NCBI GenBank assembly: GCA_030268105.1
Contig: BSDZ01000119.1
Location: forward strand, 310,001 to 374,000
DNA length: 64,000 nucleotides
From: Volvox africanus
Lineage: Eukaryota; Chlorophyta; Chlorophyceae; Chlamydomonadales; Volvocaceae
Direction of reading: 5' to 3'
Both the position numbers and the translations under genes were made by a program. Below are positions 48,001 through 60,661 of the stretch, in pieces (within the stretch, counting starts at the first letter, position 1; each line of letters begins with the position of its first letter). A model generated the notes under the pieces. That model worked only from the letters and a program-made list of their open reading frames with translations, had not been told where the DNA came from and ran no database searches.

Positions 48001-51000
48001 CTATATTGGGAGACTGATTGCGCGCCAGTCAGAACAAAAGAGGCGTGCACATAACCAAGGTTTCGGAATTGCCATCAAATAACAGGGTTATAACACAGGA
48101 GACCTTGGTCAAAACAATTCTACACGTTAATCAGTATATCAGTTGCAAGATGTTTTCAATCGTTAAATACATCTGGAGAACAGCAAACCCCTAGAAAACA
48201 GACAACGAGGATGCTCGGTTGACGTGTTAAGACCCGACAAAGATTCCCAAGATAACTCGATGCGGTTAGGATTGACGAATTTTACAGTCCAGCCTTTCGT
48301 TAGGTTGTAATGTATCTCGCGCGTCGTACCTTAATCACCACGAGTCGCATTGATAGGCGACAAAGGGCCTTGTGGACGGCGCTGTAGTTGCCTGAACGCG
48401 ATTTTCGGAAAATACTTTGGACAGGTACTACTAAAAAAGATATACTGATAATGAACAAACACGTGCCCCAGGCGTCCTCCACGTCTCCGTTCAACGGGCT
48501 CTCCTGACTGGCTCCTCTAAAACGTAACATACTGGTGTCTTTTCATCAGAGTTAAATAATGTATATACTTCAGGATGTACAGCGAAGGTTAAACAACCCA
48601 AGAGCTGAGACCGTGACATCACTAAAACGACTAGTTAGCAATCGCCTCCTGGTGCAGCATATGACCTCGATAGCAAAGACACTTAACTGATGATTGACAT
48701 GACTTAATCTCATAACACTAATTATGCATGACTCTTCAAGGTGTCTCTGCAAAGGCCATTAGCTAAGCGCAATTCCCTAGAGGACGAACCACTTAGGGTT
48801 AACGCACTTGCTACTATCAACGACTGAACGCAACCGCGATAATGAAAAGCACTGCTGCTGGTATAATCACTAGCCTCACCTTTATACAGCCTCTTCAGCA
48901 TTGTGAAGTCCTCTATGCGCCATTCCTTCCGTTTCATTTCCGCAGGCAGGCTCGCACCCAGAGTCATCAGCACACCCTGCCAGCAAATCAAAGATAACCC
49001 AGTGCTGTATAAAACATCTGACCATAAATATAAGGTTCCCGCCAGTGCGCTGGGCCCGAAACGGCTAGCGATCGGTGTGGGAGCTGATTTCCACAAGCTA
49101 GAAAAATTGCTTCTGAACTTGCTGAGAAAGAAATCCAGATGCATCGATTAGGCATTCCCAGCGTGTGCAACATCTGATGGCATCTCTGCTTGTGACGACG
49201 AAAATATATATGTTGGGGCCCGACCAGGGCTTGCTCGCTATATTGCTAAAACTTCCAGTTCGAAAACCCTTATCTCTGCCTATCCCATCTTATAGACACC
49301 TTAGATCTCCAGCTCCTCCATGCCCGCCCCTCTCAGCCGAACACGTAGTTAGGACGGCACTCACCGGGGGGCCACTGGGGCCTTCTTGTTGAGTCCGAGT
49401 GGTGTTGTCGATGGTGCTGTGTGCACGGCGAAGTGCTTGCTGCTTGGGGGATGATGCGCTCACGGTGCGCGCATCTGTAGCGACAGCTGGCTGCTGTACG
49501 GGAGTAGGAGGGCCCTCCGGCGCCGCCACCGGGTGCACAACGCAACCAGAGGCAGCAATGGTAGCGTTCCAGGGACTCGACGTGGATGCCATGGACCTGC
49601 CACCGCTACCGACGTTGTTAGCAGGCATAAGGCTGAACGCCGACATGCCTCGAGTCAATGGCGGTGCCATGGGGTTGGGAATGGAGAGCTGCGCAGTTAT
49701 GGCGTTGCTGGTGTGCGTATGGGAGGCTGTACCCGTGTGTGGTGAAACCATCATTGTAGCGCCAGAAGTCGCTGTCGAAAGAGGATGGGGGTGCGATCCG
49801 CCTGTGCGTGGTGAAGCTGCTGTCGGGACGACAGCAGCACTACTGCCCGCGGTTGATGACGACGAGGAAAGTGGCCGACCAGAGTCTGCAGACGCCCGGG
49901 TGGGCTTTAACGGCATGGACCTCAGGTGGGGTGACGTCGGTGGTGGTGGTGGTGAGGCCTCCAGGGCGGCTACGGCGGCGGCGACAGCAGCGGTCTGGAA
50001 GGGCCCATGGTGGACGGAGATATCGGAGGACCAAGACGTCAGACCAGCAGAGCCGCAAACTGCTGGCCCTGATGAATTATGGGGCCCCGGCATTCCCGCA
50101 TCAACGTAGCCATTGCCGGACGTCATGATGACGGTGCTAGAACTTGAACTTGAACTAAGGCGTTGGGCGCGGTTGTGGCTATCTTGTCCAGATGGTGATG
50201 GTCGCGTTGGCGAAAGTTGCTGTGCAGCCGGGCCACCGCCACTGGATCCGCGGATGGTGGGGGTAATGACATAGGGGTACGGAACGCCGTCGTAATGTGG
50301 TTGGGGGGGCAAAGTTGTGACGCCGGGGGGAAAATCAGGGTCGGCAGAATTGGCGTAACCATTCTGGACGACGTAGTCAGTTATGTGTCCAGGCCGGGGA
50401 GGTCCCACAATGCTGCCAGGGCTGACAGGCAGACAGTAATCTCCCCCGACCGGGTCCTGGGAAGAGGGGAAGAGAGAAGGAGCAGGTGGATGGCGGGGAT
50501 GGTCGAGGCAGGGGAGGGGGACGCGAATGTCCAATGCGATAAGGATAGAACTAGAGACCCAAGTACGAAAGTCGTAAGCTGAACGAGGAATTCGATTATC
50601 GAAATCAGATGGTATGGATCAAGGGATCGGTTCAGCGGCATATCAAGGTGGTTAGATGGAGAGCGTCAGGTTGGGCTTAAAAGATATTTAGGCGATGGAG
50701 TTGGGAGCAACCAACATCAGGCGGCAGTTGGTAATGAAGGAGGAATGGCGGCCCACGGCCAGGGTTTCAGCGATATTTCAATTTGTGAAAATTTCAATCG
50801 TGATATGCGATATCCCTCCGCCCGTTCACCTCAATGTCCTCGCCCTATCCCCTCATAGGACAGTTTTGACTAAGTGATATTTCCAATAAGGGTTTGGATA
50901 ACCTCAGCAATCTTAATACAAGCCCGCCTCATAGACCCCTAGCGCTTGAGCAGAAGGCTACTCCGAACTTTCACCAGACCCCACAGGCCCGCAAAGGGCA

Positions 51001-52973
51001 ACCTCAGACAGATCCTGAGCCGGCCCCATGAGCCATGGCAGAAGCCCGTTACGAAGAAGTACCTGGGACCCAACGTCACTATTCAACACAATGGTCCCTA
51101 CGTTCGGCGGCCCGACAAGTATCTTCAATCAAGTTCTCGCAATGTCGGAATCCGCAATATATGATACGTTCGGCTAGAAGCCAACACATCATTTTGTAAA
51201 CAATGATCCTGGTCACCGTCCTTGGGCAAGGTCTAACGTGGACCAAAACGCCTTGCCGAGTCATTTATATTCGACACGCTTGTGGACAAGATGCTATTGT
51301 GGCGTGGGTAAACAGAGAACTTCAAAAAAGTCCACAAAGAGCGTTACCCCGAAAATCGGCTACGAGGCCAACACTTCAAGCTCTAACCACCTCCGCGACA
51401 TATATTTCAATCATTTAATACGGCAAATAATATATAGGATTGTTTCAAATAGCCTAGCGCTGTCTATATTCGTTGCCAAGTTGGCATGGTCGACAACAGA
51501 ACCACGCTGCCCCTACTGCAACACGCAGGCAGGCATCACGTTCAATCATCGGAAGGCATCATCAAAGCATCATTTCAGCCGCGCGCTTTCCACAAGTTTC
51601 TACAAGACGCCTGGTACGTCAGCAGACTTTTGTTTCTGGTTTGGGACCAGGTTCTCGCGAGGTTAGGACCATGTTCTGTCACTTTTGCAGCTTCGGAAGT
51701 GCCTTACGCGACTAATGTATGATGTGAAGACTTACTAATGCCCATCCACTCCCTGCGTGTGCTCACCATGGATGCTGTGCACGTCCTCCATGCGTTGCCT
51801 CTTATTGTTCTTGCGCTCCGCGCGCCCCCTAGTGCGCGGATGTGACTCTCTTGCCACACGTGTATTGCTTTCAACTACATGTGCCTCATGCAAGCATGTG
51901 CTCCTCCCGGTGTTAGCTCACGGAACTTACCTCTAAATTATCCCATCGAGAGTTATAAAGATTAAAACCATCCAGCCTTTACGTCGTAATTGGTTGTAAA
52001 TAGAAACCATCTGTCCTGAAAACGACTGCTCTGTTTTTCCAGCTTCGAGGAAATTCTTGCCCCCTTTAGCCTTTTGCTCCCCCAAACACTGTCCTTAAAC
52101 CCCTTAAGCCCTCTTAACACATTACCCTCTTAGTCTTTCCCTTTCCCTCACCTCAGGAAGCGCCTCATCTTCGGGTACTACCAGCATATTCGACATCCGG
52201 CTTGCCCCCGCCGCAAAGGAGCTGCTAGCGCTCAACGTGCGTGAGCCTCCCCCAAGGCCAGCTCCAGCCACGCCGCAGCTACTGCTGTTGTTGGGCGGCG
52301 GCGCAGTTGGCGGGCTGGGAACGTTGGGCGATCCAAGCGGCGGAAAGGTGGTGGCAGTTGGACTGAAAGATACAGCACGGCGCAGCGTGAGGCCACGGCT
52401 GCTGTTGGCACTGGGGCAGCGAGGTGGGTTCCCGCTTGGACCTGCCGGAGGCGGCACGGGGATTGCGCGAGTGCCCTGATTGGCAGGGCTTGCGCTGCCC
52501 GGGGTGGCCGGCGGGGTTGAAGATGTGGATGTCGGGACCACAACGCCAGTGCCCAGGAAGCGGGAGCGAGGACCGTTTGGCCCTGAGACGCTTGGGGAGA
52601 CTGGGACAGAAGCGGTTGTGCGGCTGCCGTTTGCGCTGGTCGCAGGTCGGTCATTAAGGCTAAGTGTACTCGAGCATCGAAGGGCGGCATTTTGGCTTGG
52701 CGTTGTCGCCTTCTGAGCTGATGTGCCTTGGCTGCTGCTGTGTGCTCCAAGAAGACGGCGTAATTTACTTCGCAATTTTGATACGCCGGTATCTTCTGCA
52801 ACAGAAGCTCCAGTATCTGGCGGGGCTGGCACGAGCTTGACCCTGGCAGTAGTCGGTAACGTGCAATGTACACGAACGGAAGGAGATGAATCTTGTGCGC
52901 ACGCATCGTTAAAACCAGATTGGCTCGAAGCGGAGTCGTGGACAACCAGAGGACGAAGCTTTATGTTCGCCAT
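45078..52973 (-). CDS. Protein kinase, 12 exons, complete (930 residues)
   Basis: A Ser/Thr protein kinase of the CAMK/Aurora-like shape. Exons on the minus strand: 52973-52152, 50456-49365, 48976-48880, 48391-48330, 47970-47936, 47638-47557, 47394-47332, 47010-46906, 46662-46575, 46286-46182, 45634-45516, 45200-45078. They total 2793 nt in one unbroken frame. Residues 1-638 (exons 1-2) are Ser/Pro/Thr/Ala-rich and disordered-looking. The kinase domain runs from about 655 to 925: EWRIEDFTMLKRLYKGNYSA (glycine loop with a single Gly), VVIK (Lys691), helix C KREASLH (Glu709), HRDIKLENIL (Asp779), ADFGIALS (Asp799), GTTEYMSPE (Glu824), DVWATGVLAYELL, and LNKDPADRP with HTWV near the end. The protein ends shortly after the domain. 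Start: ATG 52973, the first in the long open frame of exon 1. The intron of 1.7 kb (52151-50457) holds only non-coding frames. The partner or pathway is unknown. Confidence 0.9.
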
Positions 52974-53624
52974 TGAACAAGACGCAGTACGCCAGGGCCA
53001 GCGCTGCTAGTCCTTGATGCCACCCTGCATTCAAAGACATTAGCTAGATGTGAGAGGAGTTGGACGTCCATTCGAAAGTGGACCGTATCGATCCCGTTAA
53101 AGTGGCCTGCTTGGACGGAGACAGTCATCGCTCTGGCGCTATAAGCAACGCTACATCATGCGTTAGGCATGCACGGCTATAGATATGAGCTGGCAAGGTA
53201 GTTATTCAAGTGTCGAAGGCAATGGACGTGACTCCTTTCAGGACTTACTTCTCAGCAGTGCTCGCACACTTGTTGCAGGCCGAAAGTCTCCAACAGCAAA
53301 GATATCAAAGACTGTGTTTGTTCCTCAAAGCATCCTTGGCTCAGACGCACGACCTCAGATGTCAGTCTCTCCTCGCCAGAGTCCTGCAAGTGCTGCTTTC
53401 CTACCCACCTAACACGTTATTAGAGATATGGGTCCAGATTTCCTTTTTGTTATCAACAATGCTAAATGTTAAGTATGATAGACTACCTATGGTGATTACC
53501 TATGGTGCTCGTACAGTACAAAAGAAACGGAGCGATGGACCGTTAGGAAGGTTGTGAATGCGACATACTGGATGCATGTAAATCTTTTCATAATGTGAAA
53601 TTTAATTAGATCGCCATGGCGGTA

Positions 53625-53671
53625 GTTGGACCAGCTAGGAGTTTTCAAATCTCTCCTAGCCTCGCTCCAAC
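53625..53671. repeat. Imperfect hairpin
   Basis: GTTGGA..TCCAAC outer arms (53625-53630 / 53666-53671) and GCTAGGAG..CTCCTAGC inner arms (53634-53641 / 53653-53660) make a two-part stem. It may be a terminal hairpin of a decayed element or a folded transcript; nothing else supports a gene. Confidence 0.4.
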
Positions 53672-53907
53672 AACATAGATAGTCACGTCAGGAGCTTTCC
53701 TATTCCAATGTAGGGTTGGATTATAGCAAAACTTAATATAATAAATCTCGTTGTTGATCTATTTGAAGAGGCTTAGATACATGTCCAAGAACGTTTCGGT
53801 GCTGTCCAGCCACTCCACTCCAGGCACCGGCAGGAATCTGTATTACACAAGAAATGTATACCATTGGAATCATTAATATGCATTATTCTTTATCTTGTAC
53901 CTTGATT

Positions 53908-54102
53908 TTAACATGTTAACGTTTTTCTATGTGTAAATTGACTGGCGACACCATTCAACACCAAAGGCACCCAGGAGTTCTCAAGCCGCGCTTTCATGCG
54001 CCGAAACGTAGATTGCACGCCGTTTCTTGGAAAATCGCTTTTAATTTCTAATAAAAACTTATTCTGTGCATAAGAGCAAACCATTTTTAGACCCTCGCTC
54101 AT
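53908..54102 (-). CDS. Unidentified short open frame, possibly an exon or relic
   Basis: 64 codons reading MSEGLKMVCSYAQNKFLLEI and continuing with FRRMKARLENSWVPLVLNG. Composition is strikingly protein-like (no low complexity, mixed charged and hydrophobic residues). A stop lies four codons upstream of the Met. No family is recognised; it could be a fragment of a retroelement or of a host gene. Confidence 0.25.
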   Translation of the reverse strand: MSEGLKMVCSYAQNKFLLEIKSDFPRNGVQSTFRRMKARLENSWVPLVLNGVASQFTHRKTLTC

Positions 54103-55080
54103 AAACGCATATCAGGGGTACCATGGGGTACCTGCAGGCCGAAAATGAGGCCAAGGAACCAAGAACCCTCTGCGTCATTGTATTTGGCGTGCAGTAAAAT
54201 AACCGATTTACATATGTTAATATTCCTCGCGGGCCTTGAACTTGAGCGCGAAGATGGATGGCCCACGTTCGACTTTTGTCTGACCTGGATGACTCTGGAT
54301 CCACCTCACACACGGGTATTGCCACACAGGGGCACAACTTTATTACTCAATAGTGCTTATTTTCTCATCGCAAGCGTGTACGTACGTTCATACTGAAGAG
54401 GGTTTAGGTTGGCTTACTGGTTCTATGTAGGGATAAACATATAGATCCTATCCCCTCCCGTGAGGATATAAATACGGGACCTGGTGTACAGGCTAGGCTC
54501 TGCCTTTGGCAAAGTGCTGCCAGGGTTATCCAAATGACATGCAGCTAGCTATAGTAATGCTCTCAGAGACGGCGTCTTTGATGTCAGGACAAGGGGACTT
54601 GGGACGCGGGTATGGGTGCGCATCAAATGATTACGGAGTCCTATGAGAAGCGCACAGGTTTAGTTGCCCAGCCATCAGCTTGTAAGCCTTACTCAGGCAA
54701 AGCCAGGCTTAACACACAGACCTTACATGCTTAAAACCAGGACTGGACTTAAAACCGGAATTCACTAAAGCAAGCTAAGGTAGATTACATCAATTGCCTA
54801 AGTTTTAACTGGGATTTACGGGGGTTCTGGGGCTGTGGATTACATGCCTACCGTCGTATTACCCATGCACTTCATATATATCGCGCATTCATGGGTACAT
54901 GTATATTTATTGCTGGCATGTAGCAAGTGTGGCAGATTCTAATCAACCGATTGGAATTGGCCTCCATAGCGCCTTGTTGAGAAAGAAGAGTCTTCCTTGT
55001 TTGGAGAAGGATATTTCAGCTGCCGCGTCGTGCCTTGACGTGCTACGGTGTGCCCTGGGGTTCACAAGGCGGCGAAAATT

Positions 55081-55188
55081 TGGGTTCTGGCCCAATTGGG
55101 TTTTGGTCAATTGTAGACAGTACTAGACGATATGGGTTCTGGCCCAATTGGGTTTTGGTCAATTGTAGACAGTACTAGACGATATGGG
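55081..55188. repeat. Perfect 52-bp tandem duplication
   Basis: The unit starting TGGGTTCTGGCCCAATTGGG at 55081 is repeated without a mismatch at 55133, followed by TGGG. The identity shows a very recent duplication. Confidence 0.95.
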
Positions 55189-56164
55189 GAGACCAAAATG
55201 GAGATGTGATAGGTAGGTTAATTCGCGAAGATTTAGCATGACTCGGTATGCCGGTTGAATTGCTGCAGTTTATCATGTTCATCCAAAGATTTCTTCGACC
55301 AGGCAAAATTTCCCCTGTCCTCGACGCACATAGCAAAGAATTGTAGTCACCATTAGTACAGACAGTTTCTAAACTCGTCATCTTCAGGTGCCCGTGGCGC
55401 TTCTCCAGCAGTACAACAATTTACGGTGCGGTTATAGCTCCATTATCACCCAGCATCTGATAGTAAAATTAATGAGTCTTCGTCGGATACTATGTCATAT
55501 ACTAGCAGGCCAATCCGGCTAGGCTAGCAACTTGGGCCTAGCAGGATAATGGCCGGCACTTAGCAGGCCTGCTAAGTGCCCCACAGCCCTAGCAGGCAGT
55601 TGTGTCGTGTGCATATGATGGCGTCGCAATTTGAGATAATAGGCGGAACCTTTTGCTGATTTGTAGGATCGTCGGATAGCTGCTATTTCGAGCTGCACTT
55701 TCTCGCGAGTGGTGGTTGGCCGGTAACGGAACCATCGTACGCTGCCCGATCCTTGCTACCTAAGCGCGAACGCTTCCTATAGGAAGCGGTTCGCCTGGTC
55801 AGCAATGCAATATCACATCGTGCTTAATGTACCTGTATTACGTTGTTACAGGTAACAGTTGCCAATGTTGTGTTCCAGCCCAGGCCGGCATAATACAATC
55901 AACCAAGGCTCTAGCCAGGCCTGATCAACCTGGATAGCAGTTTATAGGCTTCCCCAGCGGAACAGGAACAGCATACGAGGAACTTGGTGCGCAAAAGGCG
56001 CAACGCCCCACCACCAAAGCGCTAGGAAGAAGGAGCGTGGTCTCGCCTCTTGGCGGCGCCATGGGACCAGCTTTGGATATATTTGCGCGAGATATAGTCC
56101 AACCGCTGCAGCGCGTCCCACATCACCCAACCCACCAGGTGAAGCCAAACCATCACGTGCTTGC
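55189..56164. other. No recognisable gene; CTAGCAGG-rich palindromic patch
   Basis: Between 55501 and 55610 the motif CTAGCAGG or a one-base variant occurs several times, and a perfect 26-bp palindrome (GGCACTTAGCAGG and its complement) lies at 55555-55580. The rest shows nothing. Confidence 0.5.
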
Positions 56165-56868
56165 GTGATCGGTTCTCGGGCTTCCACATCTTGTGCAGGA
56201 CTGCAGGATTGCATAAAGTATTCTCTACGCCTCCGCGGCTACGAGCCCTACGGTCTGGAGCGCACTACACCTCCACGTTGTCTCCTGACAGCATTAGAAG
56301 CCCTACCTGCATGCGCGCCTTACCGGTGCCTACTTTCCAGAGCCGACGACGTTCTGGAGCTTTGCTTTCTTGCCTTGATATTCGGAGGGATTTCTACGGC
56401 TGGACCTTCCACCACCTCCGAGATTTACCATGTCTTCCCTTGGTTCCTCTCCAATGGGTAGCGACGAGTTACTCCTCTGCGGACGCCCCCCCCTTCCCCC
56501 CGCGGGTGACAGGGAGCCCCGACTCGAAGGCCGTCAGGGGCTTCTGCCAATTTGATTGCAGCTGGGGCACGCCTGGCGGCCGGCGTCAGGTCACGTGCAA
56601 CTCCCTCCTCTGCTGGAGCCAGGCAGCCAGTGCCCACTTATTGGCTGGAAGCTTGCGGGGAATTGGTGTCCTCCCGCGGGTGCCCCCCGCCCCCGGCACG
56701 CTTACATCGCTGGCACCCGGCGTTGTTAGCTGCTGCAGGAGGTCCGGGGCGTGGCCAGGACCTTCAGGAATAAGAGACTGGTAGGGAGAGGGCGGGGCGG
56801 GCTCACCCTCCTCAGGAGGAGGCGGTGGAGGCGGTACAGCCAGATGTGCCGTTTCGTCACTCGGACAG

Positions 56869-59079
56869 GTGCATTTTGTGGCGACGCGCCTTGCGCAAGG
56901 TCACAGGGGCGTCATCTTGGCCAACGCCCTACTTGGCTGCCTGCCTGAAGTTCCTGACGAGCGGCATAGGGCACAACTCCCCGCCAGCACGGAGGCGGAC
57001 CCACCCATCTGGCGCGCGTCTAAATTGTGGCCTTATGTGCCCCTTGCCGCCGCGCTCGTTCCGTGTGGCTTACAGGGGCTCACCTGGCCTGAGCTCTATG
57101 CCTACATAGAGCGGAGGCCACTGCCGCCCAGGCCACAACCGCCAGTCCCTCCCCGTGCAGCGTGGCTCCCACCAAACGCACCTCCACCTGCTGGACCAGC
57201 GCCTGCTGCAGCGCCGCCTACAGTGCCACTGCCTCAACCGCCTTACTTGCAGCCGCCTTACCAGCCCCACACACAGCTGACAGATTTCCACCCTGCTGCG
57301 TCCCATTCCACAGCTCACGCTGCCCCAGTTGGGCCATCTCCACCACCTCCGCCTTCTCCGTTTCCCCCCCCGCCAGCGTCGGGTCCTCCCAGCGGCGCCT
57401 CCGGGCCGCCACCCCTGCGACACTACCGCCCCCCGATCCACCTCAATGCGCTTCCGTGGGCGCTGCAGGGGGTGGCGCTGATGCTCCAACACCTCCGCCT
57501 CATACTCCGCCACCTGCCGTCGACCACGCCATCTTTGGTAGCGGAATCCCCCATTCGGTCCACGAGGGGCTCCTTGAGGCCACCGTGGCCCTCATCAAAC
57601 CCCCCCTCCCCACGCCGTCGGCAGGCAGCCCGGCTGCATTGTCACCCCCATCCACAGGGCCTGGAAGCTCCTTAAGGTTGCCGAGTCCTGCGTGCAACCG
57701 TACCAAGGTAACTCCGACGGCTCCCACTTTTTCAGACAACGCGCTCAAGTATGTAGACTTGGCTCTGGGTCCTCGCATAGGTGCTACATATCAGGATGCT
57801 GACTGGAGTGCATGATGTGGTCGTCCGTTTCCTGCCCTCGCACTCCCCACTCCGGACCAAAGATGGTCCCGCCAAACTGGGCGCCCTGCTCGACGAGCAC
57901 TTCCTGACGTACCTGGGCAGCAGCGGCGCCCCGGCAGCTTACCGCGGGCAGGCGGCGTCGGCCCACTACCTCAACTTCTTTGAGCACTGGCTGGCGGATG
58001 TCGCCAAGGAGGTGACGCCCAACATGCAGCGTCTACAAGATCAGTTCGATGCCTACAGGTACCCGGCCGGCGTGGAACCCAGCCAGGCGGTCCAAGACTT
58101 CAACAAGTTTCTCCAGCTACAGCCCCCGCTGTATTCAGAGCAAAGGAAGGCTCACCGTTCTATGACGCAGCCCTCCAGAGGCACGATCTGCTCGCGAGGT
58201 AGGAGGAGGATCTCATGGCCCAGGTAAAATGGGAAGGCTTGACCCTCGGTAGCGCTACACGGCTTCTGCAAGCCATGGTTCAGTCGCATGGTGATGATGG
58301 GCTCAAGGCCCGCAGTGGCAGCAGTACTAGTGTCTCTGGTGGCAGTACTGGCAGCAGCGGCATGCAAAGTGGAGGCTCCAGCGGCACCACTGGTGGCGCT
58401 GTCGGCAGGAACCGCACCATCACGGTACCTGCCCATGTGCTGGCGCCGGCGAAGGCCAGGGGGAAAGTCTGGCGGTGGCAGTGCTGCTAGACACAGTGAT
58501 GGCGGAGGGAAGCTGACTGGCGTCGGTATAACGCAGGAGGCAGCAGCGGCCGGACCAGATGTGCCGGGAAGGTGAGTGGGTGCAGCACCAGCACCGCACG
58601 TGCCGCCTACATTGCCTGGCCAAGACCCGGCATACACAGGCGGAGTGTCAGATTTCTGGGCGCCGCATTGGCACCGACCCAGGGGGGCTCCTAGGGGATA
58701 TGGCAGCGAAAGTGGTAGAGGCACACCAGCCCCACAGCCTGCCCATGACCTGGCTAGCAGCCACCGCACTGCACAGCAGCTCGTGGCCACAGGCCACCTG
58801 GGTCCCTCCCGGGCCGCGACCACTACCCCGGTGATGACTGCATCAGCCGACCACAGCACTGTCAGTGGTTTAGCCCAGCAGCTCTCTCGGCTGGAGACGC
58901 ATTTGGACAGCTTGGCTGAGGTGCAACACCCGCCTTCTTCCGCCGTCTCCGAGGTGGCGGCCCCTGTGCACGTGCATGTGGCGGCGTGGCGATCTCCCAC
59001 CGCACCATCTGTGGCGGCGTCTCAAGCACCGGCCCCTGGGCAGCACCAGGCAGCTCGTCCTCACTTCATGCGACCGTGA
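56869..59079 (+). pseudogene. gag of the gypsy-like element (frameshifted)
   Basis: It begins with a strongly proline-rich part (about 57110-57420), then, after frame changes, a capsid-like part (57781-58227) with LGALLDEHFLTYLGSSGAPA and HYLNFFEHWLADVAKEV. This continues into a Ser/Gly-rich linker (58215-58490) and a further low-complexity part up to 59079. No clear CCHC knuckle is seen. At least three frameshifts rule out a working product. Confidence 0.5.
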
Positions 59080-59730
59080 CACCCTTGTATGGGCCCTGAT
59101 CCGCGGCTACTGTCATTCCGTCCGTCCCGCCAGCGACCAGTGACATGCCACCACCACTGACGTCGGCGCTCTCGCTACCCTTTGGCAATTACGCCGTCGC
59201 TCCTGTGGGTGCAGCGGTCGCTGAGCGCATGCCAATGTATTCCCGAAACGGTCGTTGGCGGCATTGGCGTCAGAGGTCGCCCACGTCGTAAGGCTGCCCA
59301 AGCCAGCCGCCGCGGACGGCCCGTCAGCAGTCGCTGGGATCCCGCTGCTGCTGGACTCCGTGATCGCACTGCTCACTGCAGCGCGTGACCGCTTGATGGA
59401 AATGCGCGCACTGGCGGCACCCCAAGCATCCTCCTCCACCGTGTATCCTGCTCCCCCCCACTGCCATTGCACACTTCGGCCATGCCGCCCCACCGATGCC
59501 GCCGCCCCTCTGCCGTACCTGCAGCAAACCTCAGCAGTAGAGGGCCTGTTTGTCGCGGTCAGCTCCCTGCTGGTGTATTGGTGGACTCCGGCAGTGCTCA
59601 TTGCCCAGCGTTATGCTGACCAGCAGATGCTGCAGTATGAGCCCGCGCCAGCAGTCGCCATCACCACTGCTGGGGGCCGCATTCTAGGTTGCGTTGAGCT
59701 GGCGTTCAGCGTTCAGCTGGCACCCCGGAA

Positions 59731-59970
59731 GTGCACGTAATGCGGACTCCTGCGTTTGTCGTGGTCGACTCTGGAGCGGAGGCGTTTGAGGTGTTGCTGG
59801 GCACGCGTGCGCTGCTACCCCTACAATTCCGTTTGAATTCGTGTGAAGGCACTGAGCACCTCCTGCTGCGGCCCCCGTGGTCGGATGCCCTCAAGTTGCC
59901 TGTGGTGTTCCGTTCGCCTGTCTTACAGGATCAGCCGCCCCTCCTGGTCGGGGGCGGCCCGCCATCATGA
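59731..59970 (+). pseudogene. Retroelement aspartic protease fragment
   Basis: VVVDSGAEAFEVLLGTRALL carries the D-S-G-A catalytic motif of retropepsins and a following hydrophobic-Gly segment, in the expected place between gag and RT. Retropepsins need a dimer; the fragment ends in a different frame from RT. Confidence 0.5.
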
Positions 59971-60196
59971 GTGCGCCAGCCTTGGTAGCAGGGCGCCAGG
60001 GCCCTGCTGCCCAACAGCCGCCGTTGCTCGTTGAGACTGATGGTGACGGCGAAAGTGACGTTGATTGGTTGGAGCCCACGTCCTCTACTCCGGAGGGGCA
60101 GGCGCTCCCTCCCACTTGAGGCCCGATATCGGGTCACCGGTGGCAAGTGGCTGCTCTGTGATCGTCCGGACATGACTCCAGAGCTGGCAGCGTGTT

Positions 60197-60661
60197 TTGA
60201 AGTATTATCATCAGGACCTGTTTGCCCGCAGCATGCAAGATCTCGGTGAATACTGCCGCGATGTGGGCCCTGCCTGCATTGAACTGGCGCATCAATGTCC
60301 CATTTATCAGCGCCCGCGGTCATCCAGCCAAGAGGAGTACGCCGCGATGGACGCAGCCGGCCAAGAGCTGCTAGAGGCTGGGATCATTGAGGAGAGTCGC
60401 TCTAGTCAGTATGCCATGAATTCTACTCGTTCACCCAAGCGCGACACGGATGGCACCTGGACTCAGGGGCGGTTTTGTCAGGATGCTAGGGAGCTCAATG
60501 CTGCCACGCTGCCAGGTCTGCACCTATCACCCTTGCCAGAGCAGCTTTTTCAGCAGGTGGGGGACCCGATGTGGCTCACCAAAATAGACTTCCGGGCAGC
60601 CTTCCTGCAGATTCCGTTGGCCCCTGAACACCGGGAGCGCACTGGGATGAAGAAATTGTGA
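60197..60661 (+). pseudogene. Gypsy-like reverse transcriptase, N-terminal part
   Basis: It reads LLEAGIIEESRSSQYA, then DARELNAATLPGLHLSPLPE, then WLTKIDFRAAFLQIPLAPEH (the first catalytic Asp motif of RT). It then stops at TGA 60659-60661 before the YxDD motif. The frame from the ATG at 60197 is clean, but the RT is incomplete. Confidence 0.7.

Larger units (their letters stand above)
52974..55080. other. Upstream of kinase; no firm gene
   Basis: The promoter of the kinase gene must lie at its left end. Frames at 53185-53412 and 53210-53557 (plus) overlap and both look protein-like, so neither can be preferred. A hairpin lies at 53625-53671. A separate minus-strand frame at 53908-54102 is listed on its own. 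Confidence 0.3.
56165..60661 (+). mobile_element. Broken Ty3/gypsy-like LTR retrotransposon, pol truncated
   Basis: Plus-strand coding pieces in several frames follow the order gag, protease, reverse transcriptase. Frame changes are frequent (for example near 57500, 58200, 58560 and 59100) and RT stops after its first motifs. No RNase H or integrase remains, and no LTR pair was identified. The left limit is uncertain; 56165-56784 is coding-like and of the same orientation. Confidence 0.65.

Noticed and set aside
49399..50109. Long plus-strand open frame of 236 codons
   Set aside because: It is the antisense of exon 2 of the kinase gene, open because of biased composition.
51238..51722. Plus-strand frames of 142 and 80 codons
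   Set aside because: They lie in intron 1 of the kinase gene and show no family motif.
57110..57420. Cell-wall hydroxyproline-rich glycoprotein (pherophorin-like) from the proline run
   Set aside because: The proline-rich stretch continues into retroelement gag in the same orientation, with no signal peptide or pherophorin Cys motifs.
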